A program made the position numbers and the translations under genes. A model generated the notes under the pieces. It was given only the letters and a program-made list of their open reading frames with translations. It was not told the origin of the DNA and did no database searches. Below are positions 11,801 through 23,932 of a DNA stretch of 64,000 nucleotides, one piece after another; the first letter of the stretch is position 1; each line of letters opens with the position of its first letter. The DNA comes from Branchiostoma lanceolatum (taxonomy: Eukaryota; Chordata; Leptocardii; Amphioxiformes; Branchiostomatidae), in contig NC_089722.1 of the NCBI RefSeq assembly GCF_035083965.1, positions 40,037,958-40,101,957 on the forward strand, given 5' to 3'.

Positions 11801-14697
11801 TTTGGGGGGTAATAGTAGATGAACATTTAAACTCGAAAGCCCAGTCTCTGCTATAAGTAAAAAAAATGCTAAAACAATTGGTGTTATTGTGAAAAGCAAA
11901 TACATCATCCCTGAAAAGATTCTCACAACTATAGGCAACAGCCTTATATACTCATATTTGACCTAATGTAACATTGTTTTGGGATGCGCCTGCCACACAA
12001 CTCTAGATCCGCATATAACTCTCCAAAAGAAATTCACAAGGATAGCAACTGCTTCTGACTTTCGCTCACACATGGCTCCTCTATTTCAAAAATACTAGAC
12101 ATCCACGATATCAATAAATTACGTTTAATTTCCATTCTAACAATTTCCCCAATATATTCTATATTTTCCCAAACCCTTCTTCACACTTGTTCACAACTAT
12201 TATACCAGGCAAAGAAATCCATATTCCTCTCTTTCGTACATCATTAGCAGAGTTCTCGTCAAGTGCAAATATATCACAAACAGTCTTCAGACAAATATAC
12301 AAACAATCACCCTTTTTTCTTACCTTTAAAGGTGCCCTGAAAACCTATCATAGCCGCCCTGTAGTAGAGTCACATGTCCAGTTATTATCTAACTTTTATT
12401 TAGACCATTATTTGATTATCATTGTCTATCGTTATCATATTCTATGTATTACTTTGCTATATTATTTATAAGTTATAATCAAGTTTGATAAGTATAGACG
12501 AGGAGGGCCAAGTATAAGCTATAAACGCTTTTTTCCTCCTCCTGAACCTGTTATTATCTATTGTTTATCGTATTATGTTTTATAAATTTTCTTGTTGTGC
12601 AAATGAATAAAAAACAAACAAACAAACAAACAGACAAATTATTACTTGTCCCGGTGGACTGCCGGCAACCGGAGGGGTACCACGCGGTGTTCTCACGTTG
12701 AGGTCACGGCGTCGTTGTGTCCGCGGGGCCCGGGTAGAATTTAAGTCAGAACTAAATTTTTCTCGGGTCCCCGCCGGGCCCAAAAATAGCCCGGTAGCCG
12801 CAGGGTGCCCCAAGGGGCCACGTAGGGGTCACGCCCGGAAGTGCCAAAAAGCGGCCCGGGAACTACCCGCCAGGGCCCCTTTTTCCAATTGTGACCTAAG
12901 CATTACTGGGTCCCGCGTTCAATGTAACGTTCAGTTTGAGTTAAATTGATTCGGGATTCCGGTCGGGCCCAAAGATATAGCCCGGCAGTCGCAGGGTGCC
13001 CGACGGGGCCACGTTGGGGTCACGTCAGAGCGCGCCAAAAACAGCGGAGAAACAGCGGAAGCGAAGCATAAGAGGGTTTCCATGAGAATTCCATGAAGAT
13101 TTTGATTGTTGAGTTCTGGGTCAACTAGAGAGCTCTCTCTGGTCTGTTCTGCTTGAAGAAAAAAAAAAAGAATTTTTTCTTCAGACAAAATGCGCCGGAA
13201 GAAATAAAGTTAACCAAGAACGTCAACATGTTCTATTTATCTTAAAAAAAAAAAAAACTGTGATCAGAGCTGTTTGGTGGTTTTTCTGTGCTCCCACACC
13301 AATTGGAAGGAAAAATTTACATAAATAAGATCAGTAGCAATAAACCTTGTGTTACACTCGGAAAAATAGATTTCTTTCTTTAAGCAGAGAAGGAAGATTT
13401 CGAAAGTTTACCGATAAAACTTCGGTCGCAGCTCAAAAGTTCTCCCAATTGAAAACTGTCTGAACTGCAAATGTTTGAAGGTGCGTTTCGTCCAAGAAAC
13501 TCATAACAAGGAACACAGAAGTCTGAATTACACCCGATTATTACGAATAAAGCCACGTTCTTTTTCTACCTTTTGGCATAGCTGTCTGGTATATAGGCTA
13601 TTCCAATACCCCACAGTTAACGTAGCGCAGCTCAATGGAGAAAAAAAACACAGCTAATTTTCCTTTCAAAAAGCGCGGTCGAAGCCAAACGTTTTAACCA
13701 AAGGAAGAAAGATTAGTTCTTCACATAACTGCGTGGTGTGTTACTTTTTCAATGCCTGTTTACCGACGCGCGAGCATGATTTATACTGATGTCCGTGGTG
13801 AAGAATTGTGGCAGGGTCTCCCATTGTCGTTCACTCGGGTCTTTCTTCCTTTACTTCAGCCCATTAATGTGATGGACTTGATAAATTTCTCCCATAAGTA
13901 GCCAGAGTAGACTTAGACTTAAATCAAACAAGTAAAGATTGGTGAACAAGCATATATAAGCGTTCGTGCGAATTAGACAATGGGAACGAAATACGTAGTG
14001 TCGAAATCCGTCTGCGTGATACCCGAAGAGCACGAGATGTTGCAAGTTTTTGGATGTTTAGTCTCCTCTATCGCTGGAGAAATAAAATCTATGTCGAGAC
14101 AGACATGACTTGGGATCATACTTAAGTGATTCACATCCCTAGTTGCTCTTGAGATCAGATTTTTGAATAATGCACAAAGTTGGTGGTATTGCATAATGCC
14201 TGAGATCTAAGAATAAAAGAATACTTAATCATATTCAACGAAAATTTGGCTCAATTGCAACATCAATTCAGCTTTCTGAAGGACCCCGTCATAGTCGTCA
14301 TAGAAGTCATAAAGGAAGAAATATTGGGGCATTCTTGGAACAGTAATGATCAATTTTTTACAAGCTGTAGCTGGGTTGTGCCGTAGAATCTTTTAGTCGG
14401 CTAGATTAGTCGTTACCCAGAAAAAAAAAGCCTACCAAACATCGAACAGCTACTGCAAAATCTCTTAAAATCCATCCTTTAAAACCGCCCATCTACGTCA
14501 AAACGTAAGAAAATAAGGTGCATAAAAGAAGAAATGCTCAAATTTGACGAACATTCGGTTAGCCGGTTTTCTGGCTAGGAAAATTAACGGTCTGCTAGCT
14601 ATGCATTGAGCCCCTCAAATACTTCTTAATCCTTACTTGCGATGGTAAGTAGAGGTAGAGCCATGACGAAGAGAGCGACGTGTCCAAGTACCCTCAT
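2731..14697 (-). CDS. Secreted ShKT-ShKT-CAP domain protein (partial, 3' end off the window)
   Basis: Seven exons in matching phase, in transcript order: 14637-14697, 9872-9969, 9242-9392, 8574-8714, 7751-7872, 6910-7022, 2731-2866 (822 nt, 274 codons so far). The ATG at 14697 opens a hydrophobic leader of about 20 residues. Exon 2 is a linker. Exon 3 (residues about 61-101, seven Cys, ending CAATCGVC) and exon 4 (about 110-148, six Cys, ending CPKACGIC) are ShKT-type modules. Exons 5-7 are a CAP/SCP domain: CLRLHNEKRRLHGAADLTW, then KCADFADRVV, then HGENL and GHFTQ. GHFTQ is the first half of the CAP1 signature. The next exon should begin with a V/L-V-W motif; I could not find one in the remaining 2.7 kb, so the gene probably continues past the left edge. 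CAP proteins are usually secreted; the substrate or partner here is unknown. The 4-kb last intron holds a large inverted-repeat element. Confidence 0.82.
3186..6789. mobile_element. 3.6-kb foldback element with 1-kb inverted arms and TTAA flanks
   Basis: Left arm 3186 to about 4185 and right arm about 5790-6789 are near-identical reverse complements, starting GAGTCATTGCACGAG. TTAA lies directly outside both ends (3182-3185 and 6790-6793), as in TTAA-specific transposons such as piggyBac or Kolobok. The mirror-image reading frames in the arms (3499-3855 and 6108-6359; 3972-4175 and 5799-6047) resemble no protein I know. No transposase is seen in the 1.6-kb centre, so it is probably non-autonomous. 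A diverged copy of part of the arm lies at about 5585-5765, and TATAACCCCCA-type motifs recur at about 5740, 5950, 6090 and 6440. Confidence 0.85.
7938..8000. repeat. Small hairpin in a CAP-gene intron
   Basis: AATACAATGCTCAACTTTCTTCCAA at 7938-7962 pairs with 7976-8000 with one mismatched position, loop 13 bp. Likely a tiny MITE relic. Confidence 0.6.
8779..8905 (+). repeat. (GA)n microsatellite
   Basis: About 125 bp of imperfect GA/GAGA repeats in the intron between the two ShKT exons; it reads as a pyrimidine tract on the transcribed minus strand. Confidence 0.95.
9415..9690 (+). repeat. Imperfect (TG)n microsatellite
   Basis: About 275 bp of TG repeats broken by AG, TA and CG units, directly upstream (in gene direction) of the first ShKT exon. 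The cysteine/valine-rich frame over it is an artefact. Confidence 0.93.
10148..10232. repeat. Diverged copy of the GTTACTCAAG hairpin element
   Basis: Left end ATAGTTACTCAAG and right end CTTGAGTAACTATTT match the hairpin elements at 50995 and 55103. The middle is longer and diverged, and the 3' tail is absent. Confidence 0.6.
10970..11420. repeat. GC-rich interspersed repeat
   Basis: A GC-rich block whose CGCGGTG(C/T)TCTCACG and TCACGGCGTC segments recur at about 12680-12712, and whose GCTTAGGTCACAATTG recurs inverted at about 12885. No coding exon is recognised; the frames here lack domains. Confidence 0.5.
11590..12640 (+). pseudogene. Decayed LINE reverse-transcriptase 3' end
   Basis: Plus-strand pieces read as the tail of a non-LTR retrotransposon RT ORF (DNTNIFLFHKNVDPLIQLAN, then GVIVDEHLNSKAQS, then TLFWDAPATQL) with several stops and shifts. 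It ends in AATAAAAAACAAACAAACAAACAAAC, an AAAC-type tail. Lies in intron 1 of the CAP gene, opposite strand. Confidence 0.7.
12764..13055. repeat. Two tandem GC-rich units of about 187 bp
   Basis: GGGCCCAAAAATAGCCCGGTAG with CGCAGGGTGCCCCAAGGGGCCACG at 12775 is repeated with about 80-85% match at about 12963. The first block shares motifs with 10970-11420. Confidence 0.6.
14637..14697 (-). CDS. Exon 1 of the CAP gene: signal peptide
   Basis: The start ATG lies at 14697-14695 and is followed by about 20 residues of a hydrophobic leader (MRVLGHVALFVMALPLL...). The exon ends at a GTAAGG donor in phase 1, which fits the acceptor at 9970. No clear TATA box was seen upstream. Confidence 0.75.
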
Positions 14698-17239
14698 CCT
14701 GCCGTCTTCAGCCACACAAACGTCTTCCGTACTTCAAGCTGGAGGAAACACACGGACAAGTGTCTCCCAGACAAGACTACGGACGTTCTGACGATTTCGT
14801 AATCTTTGTGTTGCTTATCAAGCGCAGAGATGTTATGTCAGGCATAGGAAAACAAATGCTGTGTTTCCGGCTTCCTGACCGATCCTAGCAAAAACCTGCC
14901 AACCCTAGCCTTTTTTGGCGACCGCCAGCAATATACAATGTACATAAAGTTTTCGATCTGACATCTTAGTGATGAAATGTACAAAACAGAATTCAACAAG
15001 CGTTGCATGTACATGTATATTTTCTTGCAGACTTCCTATAGTTCACACTCTGGTAACAAAGTAAGGATTTGAACAGTTGATGTTGCAATATAAAGTGAAC
15101 ATTGTACTTCTTAGTGCTTGTACAATGCATATCTGCACAAATACAATGATGATGTTAGAAATGCCAGTTTTATGATTCATTCCAGTTTTGCAATGTTAAA
15201 CTGTATTTATTGAATTGCTTCGGCGGCTTAAATCTAGAAAAACAAGAAAGAAAGAAAAAATAATCTCTGCTCATCGACCCTTTCTTTCAGTATTGTAACC
15301 GGAAACATAACATATTTTTTCTTTTGCCTTAGCAAGTTGCGACTAACGTACGTAGAGATTCCTATCAGTGAGATTAAGTGTGACCTACATGACCCTGAGA
15401 TTTCAGGTCAGATCAACTTGTCTGAGGTTAGAGCTCATAACTTATTCTTGGCATGTCAAAATATTTTGGCGATTTTACCCACAACAAGAAAACACTCATT
15501 ACACAGCCACACAAAGTGTCTTACCTCCCTTCATCTAGCTACCCTGTCTGATATCTTCATTAGAACCAAAGTTATTGATATTACTTTTCGTTGATACTAC
15601 GTTGGTAAATGCTTAGGGATGCAAAAAGTCTTAACTTCTGAACATACATTTGCAAGTTGTATTTCATGACCTTACCTCACCCTAGGTCCGTCCTCCTGTA
15701 CCTACAGGCACATTGGGTAGCAGCTTTCCATATCCAAATCTATCGGCTGCCGCGCCTTTGTATTTTATCTTATCGGTTGCTCTCCATTTTCTAACGACGA
15801 TTTCTAATACTGTACTTAAACTACAGCGGTGACGGCGCTGCAACTAAGCAATTTGACGCAGTGGGTACTTTGTTGTCTTCTCAGTCATACTTGTACATTT
15901 GCATTGAATTCCAATTATGAAGTCAAATGTTACTCAAATCCAACTTAGTTTGCAGCGAGGTCACGGAACACTGGACTGCGACCTGTCTGCGACAAACAAT
16001 GGCGATGACTTTGCAAATTTCCGACAAGCTGAACAGCTTGTGGAAATCAAAGTGTTGCCACAGAATTACAAACCAATGTAGAAATTATTATGAAGCATAA
16101 AAAGATACTTGCAGTGATAAAGCGACGTTCACTTAAGCACATGTTTCAAGTAAGTTTACTTTACTACGCTAAAACATTTGCAACGATTACTTCGGCAAAC
16201 ACATATTCACCAGGTGGCCCATATCTAATAAAGACAGTGTGTATTGACGGTAATGGTAAGGTGGTAACCTTGTGGCAAAAAAATATACAGACAGTTAGCA
16301 TGTACAGGATGCTGGTAAAAACGGCACGTTTTGGAAGCAAATTTTGGAGACTCAGTGTCATAATTCTGCGTGGGTGAATTCGTGACACAAAATACTACGT
16401 TATGTAAGTGAGGTGCATGTGTTACATAGTGCGCCAACGATGTGGTGTGTGTTGTTATGGATACATGAGGTTCCGCCCCGGGCAGACTTTGCTATGTAAT
16501 AGGGCCCGTAATAGGGCCCTTGCCACTAGACGGCGATGAATGAGCAACTGTACTGTACAGCGAGCAAGATTGGATTGAAGTGACGATGATTTTCATATTT
16601 GGTATATGATGTAAGTTTTGAAAGTATGTTTTGAATGAAAACAAAACACACAAAGCACACAAAGCGTGATCTTTTCTTCTTTACCGGTCTTAGCTTGTGA
16701 AATTTGTTAAGCGATCAGTCAAATCTTTGGTCGCTCAGCGCTCGCAACCTCTTGTAGAAGGGGAAGGTTGGAACGGCTTACAGGTGGCCTGGATTGGCCG
16801 TCAACAAATATTGCTGCCAGAAGGGTTTATTACCACTTTGTGTTATACACAACGAATCAATTTCTATTTTTACCTGTAGAAGTGCCCAGAAAGACACGCT
16901 AGTATTAAACTTCGTATGGTTTAAAATCTTCCGAACCTCACGCAGGGATTTCTTACTTTATGAAGTTATTCGCGATGGCAATGTTTGCTGAAAAAGACGT
17001 TGTTTTACATAAAAAGTAGGGTAAACCTCCAGCATACGATGTTTTGTGTACAAAGATATATCTAGGCCTACTAGGTCATCATGATGAACTGTACCTTACC
17101 ATAACAGTCCCACTATTTGTCGGTGCACAATGTATTATCGCATAGCCATAACATGTGTTGGGTATAGAATACATGAACTGAAATGACATTTTGGCTCCGG
17201 TACGGAAGAAAATTGACGAATGCAATCCCACTTCACGAA

Positions 17240-17705
17240 ATGGCCTCGGATCCTGAAAAATACTTACAGGGATTTTTATTTTTATTTTTGGCGGATACAG
17301 ACGGATACAGGCCGATCCAACAACGAACCCGTAAAAGGTCCGGATGAGGAGAACCTTATCCGGAACCCTAAGATCCGAAGGAATCCGAAAATAAGGATTT
17401 TCGACGAATTCGGGGCCGTACACTACACGGAATTGCCACAGATGCTAACGGATACGTACAGGGATTATTTTTTTGTATTTAAAGAAACAGGCGGATCCGA
17501 CAACGAATCCATCACAGATCCGGATGATGAGAACCTTATCCGGAACCCTAAGATCCGAAGTCACCGAAAGTAAGGATTTTCGACGGATACCGGGTAGTAC
17601 CCTTACAATATGTCGGAACAGGGGTCTAGGATCGAACTCCGGCCCACGGATCCACGGAATTTGATGCAGATATGGCCAATTCTACCACTTACGCCACGGG
17701 GACGT
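17240..17705 (-). mobile_element. tRNA-headed SINE with a duplicated body
   Basis: On the minus strand from about 17705: an A-box-like TGGCGTAAGTGG, about 45 nt later a B-box-like AGTTCGATCCT, then two body units of about 190 bp (CTTATCCGGAACCCTAAGATCCGAAG is present at about 17356 and 17536 on the plus strand). No cloverleaf good enough for a functional tRNA. Confidence 0.6.
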
Positions 17706-17934
17706 GCGATTTAATCGCAGATCATAAAACAACACCTTTTGAGTATGAACGATCGCGGGAGATTGTGCTGGATAGTTAAAACAAGTACTACCACAGCTTT
17801 CTATCAATTGAACCCAATGTGAAATGTCATGTGGAGAACAACTGCTCTATACCAACTCTTATATAATAAGAATATATATTCCCCTATACCTGTTGATCAC
17901 CAAATTTGTAGCTAGCATTATTTATTTATCATTA

Positions 17935-18138
17935 AGCCCCTATCTCACTGGTCGGCGACCTCGCTGCGTCCTAAATTGGATTTGTCTTACCCTTGAATTT
18001 ATAATGGGAATATCATTCAAAACGCACATTCAAGAAAAAATACAACAAAACACGCAAAGCGTAAAAATGTTCGTTTTGCTATAGATGAAGGTCGCAGCAA
18101 GGTAACCAACATGCCACGGGTCCAGTGAGACAGGGGCT
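17935..18138. mobile_element. MITE, CCCATTCCACTAG family, copy 1
   Basis: Ends AGCCCCTATCTCACTGG and CCAGTGAGACAGGGGCT are reverse complements with one mismatch, flanked by TA on both sides. The interior GCGACCTCGCTGCG and AAATTGGATTTG match the copy at 34461. Confidence 0.75.
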
Positions 18139-18413
18139 TATAATACTATCCAGACTAATGCCGCAGATGAAACCTGGTAGGCAGGGGGCTAAAACGTTTG
18201 ATTTTCATGATCAATGAAGAATTTTCTTTTATATTTTTTTTACTTGATGAAAATTGAGTTATCCAATTCTTGTTTGTACGCATAACAACTTAATAGTTTG
18301 TGCGGGCGAGATAATCAGTCTGTCGCAGTTTGTCTGTTGTTTTTTTAAAGCAAACAATCTTGTTTTCAGTTCTGCCATCTTGCCTGTGGAGATGTAGAAT
18401 CGAATTCTGCACG

Positions 18414-21400
18414 ATGGCAACGAAACGTTATTTCAAAGTTGTCCTCCTTGCCTTTATCTTGGGGAATGTCTCGGAATGGGTACAAGCCAAAGCTCCAAAC
18501 CATCCGACGAGCATGGCGGTGTCCAGCGGTACACTTATTTTTCACCTTGGGTAAGTGCATCTATTCGTTTACCTATTTGTTTATTGTTTATTACAATTGT
18601 AACAAGGCAATAGAGCGGTCAGCCCTGGCAGCGTTGCTGGCATTGAGTGCCATTCATAAACATGTATTTGTTTATCAATTTTTATTTCTTTTACATGGGC
18701 GGCTGTTTGAGTGACTGGGCATTGTTTTTTCCAGAGAGTGCCTGTGTTTTGCTCTCATTTAAATCAAGTTTGTCTGCACGTTCGTAGGGAATGTCTGTCA
18801 TAGGAAATCGATATACCCATTAAGGGGCAATGATGTGATTTCAAAGGGATCAGAGTCTCAAGAAAGCACAAAAATTCGAATTTTAAATAGTAGACGCAAA
18901 ACGTGCTTTTTATTTCAAAAGATTTTCACATATACTGGGGAAAATATGAACGGGAATTTCATCAAACTATGCGTAATTAACTGACAGCAACAGTGTGCAT
19001 GGTCTATGGAGGGTAGGGTCGAGGACACCGGCCGGGCTGCCGAAAATGTCTTTTTGCAGCTCGGGCGAGTAATTTTTCTGTTGTATAATGCCGCCTAAAA
19101 AAATTTAAAAATCGTCCAACCTGGAAACAGTATTGTTATAGCTGTTCTGATATCGTTGCTTTGGTAAATAGCGAAAACCAAGGACATGGTTTGTTTTACA
19201 ATATCATGGACAAAATCAAACGTCTTAGATATCCTTTTTTGTGATTAACAATCAATCATTTTCACCATTGGTATCGGCTGTCGTCCTTTTGAAATGTTTG
19301 CTCAATTTTGCGTAACATAGTGATATCATATTTTTAGATTCCGTGTTAACTTTAAAATCAAATGTGTGTACTTTGACATTACATTCGTTTACATCGTATT
19401 TTTCTGTATGGATGCAAAATATGATAAAATAAACAAGTAATGAGACAACGCTGCTGATAGGAGACTAAGATACTTGACTACGTTACCGTGGAAAAATTGG
19501 TCTGTTTATAGTCATGAATTGATGCCTTATTTCCCCGTCAATGAGAGTGACAAGAAGCTTTACATGTGTAAGTATCAGTGAGATTAGCAACTGTAGTAAA
19601 CCATGCCCCTCCCCATCTTGTTCAAGTAACAGAAAATATACATGCACATGTCTTCACATGCATGATATATCTGTAGTAAAGGAACTACAATGAAGAAGGT
19701 TGTACAATTTGTTCTTGAGGACCCGATCGCGAACGCCAACAAAAGAAAACTTAGTTTTTCGTAATGTATGTATTATATCATAAGGCATAGAGAGGTTCTT
19801 CTTCCAAATGAAAGAGAGGTCCTTTTTTCATTAAAAATAACACACCAGATCTTAAGGAATAGGGTCAATGCTCCTTTTGCAACTAAAACGGATCGTTGCC
19901 AGGGGAGTAAGAATAAAACACCGATGGAACACATCAAACGAATGAAAAAAAAAGTGATCCATATTTTCGATCATACTAGGCGTTGGAGCATCCCTCCTCG
20001 CCATCTTCCCGGTTTGCCCACCGGTGCCTGGGTTGAGCGTCAGACGACAGACATGGACGACATGCGACGTGCACTCCGAGATGTGGGAAACAAGGAGCTG
20101 CATGTGACTAGTGGCCTTGTGAATGGTATGTACTTTGCCAGAATGTTTGTCATACAGACACCTATAGATTCTCCTTCTTGCCCCTCACTATGCCCCCGTG
20201 GAACGCCATACCTGGCTCGGCCGCTACGGCTCCCACAGTTGAGTCCTTCCGAGCCAGGCTGGAGGCCTGCCCGCCCTAGCTCAGGGCCTCCCCCTACCTC
20301 TCTTCTGATGGGGTCATTTGGGGGTAACCAAAATGATGACAATGACGTGCCATTATTCCTACACATTTTATACTCACAACGTAACAAGATGCGAAGGTCA
20401 ATTCAAGGTTACGGGTTATGTTACATGAATGGGAAAATGAGCGATCGACTCGCTGAGAAAGAAACAAGGGTTATAAAGGCTACTCAGACATTTGTCTGTC
20501 CTATTTTGAAGTAGAAAATTCGTGTGAAAGTGCCTTTCCTAAGTGAACACTACATAGTCCTGTCAGGTATTTGAAACCCGGGGCCTTTTGATTCTGATCC
20601 GGTTTATATGGTATGATGTTTTTGTGATTTTGATGTTGAGACCAACATACCTATATTAAAATCTTGCAAATAAGTATTTTGCATAGTTGATGAGGAAAAC
20701 GTATATGTCCATTGTACGTGCTCTATGACAAAAATTTCAAAGACATGCAATATGTAGCATAAAAAAGATGACCACCAATCGATATCAATTATGCACATGA
20801 GAAAATGATTTGAATAATTGATAAGTATATGCTATTTAACCATAAGGATAGTTGATGGGACTTGCAAATATACAATTGGCCAAAATTTTACAAGAAAAAC
20901 TTTATCGAGCTCCATCAAATATTTCACGGAGGTTTTGATTTTTCAACTTTTTGTTTTGCCAATAGCTACTATTTTATGCAACAAAGTGCTTTAGGGCGTA
21001 GGAACCTCACACTTTCTTTGTTATATTCAATAGTTCTAATAACGCCATCAATTACTTGTCAACAGTCACAGCGCAGCGTGAGCGACGTCTGTTGGTGTCG
21101 GCATGCCAGGCCCCAACACCCGCCCAACACTCCGTCATGACCGGCTGCAGCGCCCCCTACCTCCCAAACACGAAGTGCACTTTCGTGTGTGAGGAAGGCT
21201 ATGCCCCCAAGTATAAAGGATATGAGAACATCACTTGTTTGGCAAACCGAATGTGGAGTGGCGTCTTTATGGGATGTGCAGGTAAGAAAATGCTGAATAG
21301 GTCCCAAACTAATGAGGGTGCTATCTTCATTGCATGAGATCTTAAAGCATGCATAAATATGTTTTTCAATGAAAGTAAAGATGTATTAGTCTGTATAACG

Positions 21401-23764
21401 CAATTGCAAACTCCAGCTGTCCGGGGATTTCTGTCCCCTCCCCTTTTGGGCGGCTATGCGGTTACAGGGCAGCAAGCCGTTACAGGAGCTTGATTGAGTT
21501 CAGGCTAAAGATGTATATATGCTTTATGAATGTTTCAAGTGTGCTTAAATCTAAGATTTAGTGCAGTGCCTTCAAGTGAGAGAAAAATGATTATATTGCC
21601 CTCCACGCTGTAAGGTGAAAGAAAATGTATTGTTTTACCGCCCTAGTGGAATGGGGGTATTACAAACGCAGGGGGGGGATGTCTTTGATTTTTGACTCGA
21701 TATACAGTACACGTGTTCCATTTAATCTAGGTTGTTCCAAACCACCCCATGTGCGCAATACCAACGACGCGGAATGTAGCGCCCCCTACCTGATCGGTGA
21801 GAAGTGCAGCTACCAGTGTAAGAGTGGGTACGGTCGCAAGTCTGGTGACGCTATCAAGACCTGCACCTCTGACAGAAAATGGAGCGGCCAGTCCCTGCGC
21901 TGCAGACCAGGTTTATATATACTTATTATTGAAACTATTTTGAACTGGCTGTACTTTGGATATTGGAGAAAGGTCCATATTAGAAATCTAAGAACCGCTT
22001 CCTGAAATACATTTACATTTACTGAAACGTTTTGGCAGTTTGGGAAACAATATGATTGAAATCCAGTCGAAAAGTTGGGGACAAAAGTGGCATAATCATA
22101 TAGAACAGGTCAGCAAGAAGCTAGCCCAAGTAGTCGGCGTCATGAAATGCCTAAAACCATATGTAAACAAAGAAGCACTTCTCACAATCTACACCGGTCT
22201 GTTCCTTCCACACATACAATATTGTAGTACAGTATGGGACCAAGGGGGTAAACGGAATCTGGGAAAATTGCAGAAACTTCAGTGCAGAGCTGGGCGTTTG
22301 ATATTGGGGTTTAATCGCTACATTTCTTCTGCAACCGTCTTGAACACACTTGGGTGGACCCCGGTAGCTGACTTACATAAGAAATCCAAAGCCACACTAG
22401 TATTTAAAGAACTCAACGGCATGATCCCTCCCCACCTTACTGCACTGTTCAGCCAGCTCTCGGAAATTCACACTCACAATACCCGCCTCAGAGCACAGGG
22501 CGGCCTCCAAATACCTAAAGCGAAATCTGAACATAGAAAGCAAGCTTTGTCGTGCTCTGGTGCGGTGCTCTGGAACTCTTTATCCAGCAGGCTCAAATCG
22601 GTAAGAACACTCCAACTCTTCAAACGAATATACAGAGAAGAACATATGACTTAAGTTTCTTTTACCTCTCAATGAATCATTATGATTTCTTCTTGTTTTC
22701 ATTTGATAATATGATGTGAAGATTAGAGTAATTTCATATTCTTGACATGAGTTTTCTTATGATTTTCACTTTGATATGCAAATTCCGCATCATGTTGATT
22801 TACTTTTAAGTTCCTTGTTTTGATTCGCCATCTTTATGTTTGGAGTCAATATTTCTAGTCTATTACGTTACTGTTAGTTATTTTGATAAGGATTTATGTT
22901 GTTTGGTGAAAAGTTGTCAAGTCAATCTTTATTTCTGTATTATTTGTTATTACTTGACAGTTTTATTGTTACTATGTATTACTATGTATGGGGTAAACCC
23001 CCCCAGGAATCTTTGAAAAAGGCCGCCTGCAGGCGATATGTATTCCTGGGTTAACAAAATAAACAAACAAACAAACAAACTTTTAGGGGTACAGACCAAA
23101 ACGATGGGTGCCAATCAAGTTCCTCTCTGGGGAAATATTCATAAGATTTCATTTCTATCAATTAATCAACTCATTATCCCCAATATTAGTACAAATTTAC
23201 AACTCTGCTGTTACGACACAAAAAGCCAGCGTATCGAATTTTCGATTGTCCTATTGCAATTTTGGTGAGAATCTAAATGACCAATCGCGATATTCCGGAA
23301 CCTGACTGACGCTTAATTATAACATCAGCAATTGGTCAAACGCCCCAGGTCATCTAATTATATCAGAGCATACCAGTCTTCCCTAAAGGCACTTTTAATC
23401 ATGTCTGACGTCATGTGTTCGCGGGGTCACGTCACCTAGATGATTTGACACGTAAATGTTGAGGAACACAACACTAGGACAGTCGAAAGGTCTATGCGCA
23501 AATTTCATTCTGTGTTCAAACAAACAAAGCTTTTCGGGTGGCTCTGTACGAGGTTTGAATGCTTAATGTATTTTTTCCATAGAATGTCCCTCTGCGCCTG
23601 ATATCCCCAACGCCGCTAAGATTAAGGAGAAGTGTTCTAAGGAGCAGTGCAATTACGAATGCAAGGATGGTTACCGTCGGTCTTCTGGACATGGGCTGTT
23701 GAGGTGCAGCATGATAAGGGGGACCTGGATTGGCATCAAACTCAACTGCACATCAAGTGGCTAA
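18414..23764 (+). CDS. Secreted protein with three six-cysteine CCP (sushi) modules
   Basis: Five exons: 18414-18550, 19980-20125, 21066-21281, 21731-21910, 23583-23764; 861 nt, predicted 286 residues, TAA at 23762-23764. The ATG at 18414 starts a signal peptide (KVVLLAFILGNVSEWVQA). Exon 2 (about 49 residues, no known domain) is included because its acceptor and donor phases (2 and 1) join exon 1 to exon 3 exactly; it is the least certain exon. Exons 3-5 each encode one CCP module with symmetrical phase-1 borders, the usual arrangement for shuffled modules. Each has the CCP core (Cys, GY, Trp, Cys) plus an extra Cys pair near the front (CSAPYLPNTKC, CSAPYLIGEKC, and a shorter CSKEQC in module 3), as in selectin-type CCPs. 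There is no membrane anchor, so it is probably secreted. The fourth intron contains a LINE fragment. Confidence 0.8.
21640..21663. mobile_element. MITE end fragment, CCCATTCCACTAG family
   Basis: CCCTAGTGGAATGGGGGTAT is the family's terminus alone. It lies just upstream of the second CCP exon. A second fragment (CCATTCCACTAGATGGTGATC) is at 27930-27960. Confidence 0.45.
22035..23081 (+). pseudogene. 5'-truncated LINE with open RT C-terminus
   Basis: Residues from about 22040 to 22654 (204 codons, open) are the C-terminal part of a CR1/Jockey-like reverse-transcriptase ORF: HNHIEQVSKKLAQVVGVMK, LPHIQYCSTVWDQ, LGKLQKLQCRAGRLILGF. The apparent start Met is internal. The 3' UTR ends in AATAAACAAACAAACAAAC at about 23081. 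Inserted in the sense direction in the intron between CCP modules 2 and 3. The open frame suggests fairly recent insertion. Confidence 0.8.
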
Positions 23765-23932
23765 CTGTCAGCCAACAGCAGCAAACAAGCATTCTGTAAA
23801 CATGTCCCAACCTCTGTTCAATAGTCATGTTGGTGGAAAAATATGTTTTGGTATAATTTTAGCCAATTTCAGTTTTATCTCTATCTGACACTCAAATGTA
23901 GCAAATCAGAGTGTTAAATTCAAATTATCTGC

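Larger units (their letters stand above)
14698..18413. other. Intergenic region between the divergent CAP and CCP genes
   Basis: The two genes point away from each other, so both promoters must lie here. I see no clear TATA or CpG island. The recognisable contents are a tRNA-derived SINE (17240-17705), a MITE (17935-18138) and a partial MITE end near 16500-16540. The rest shows nothing I can name. Confidence 0.5.
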
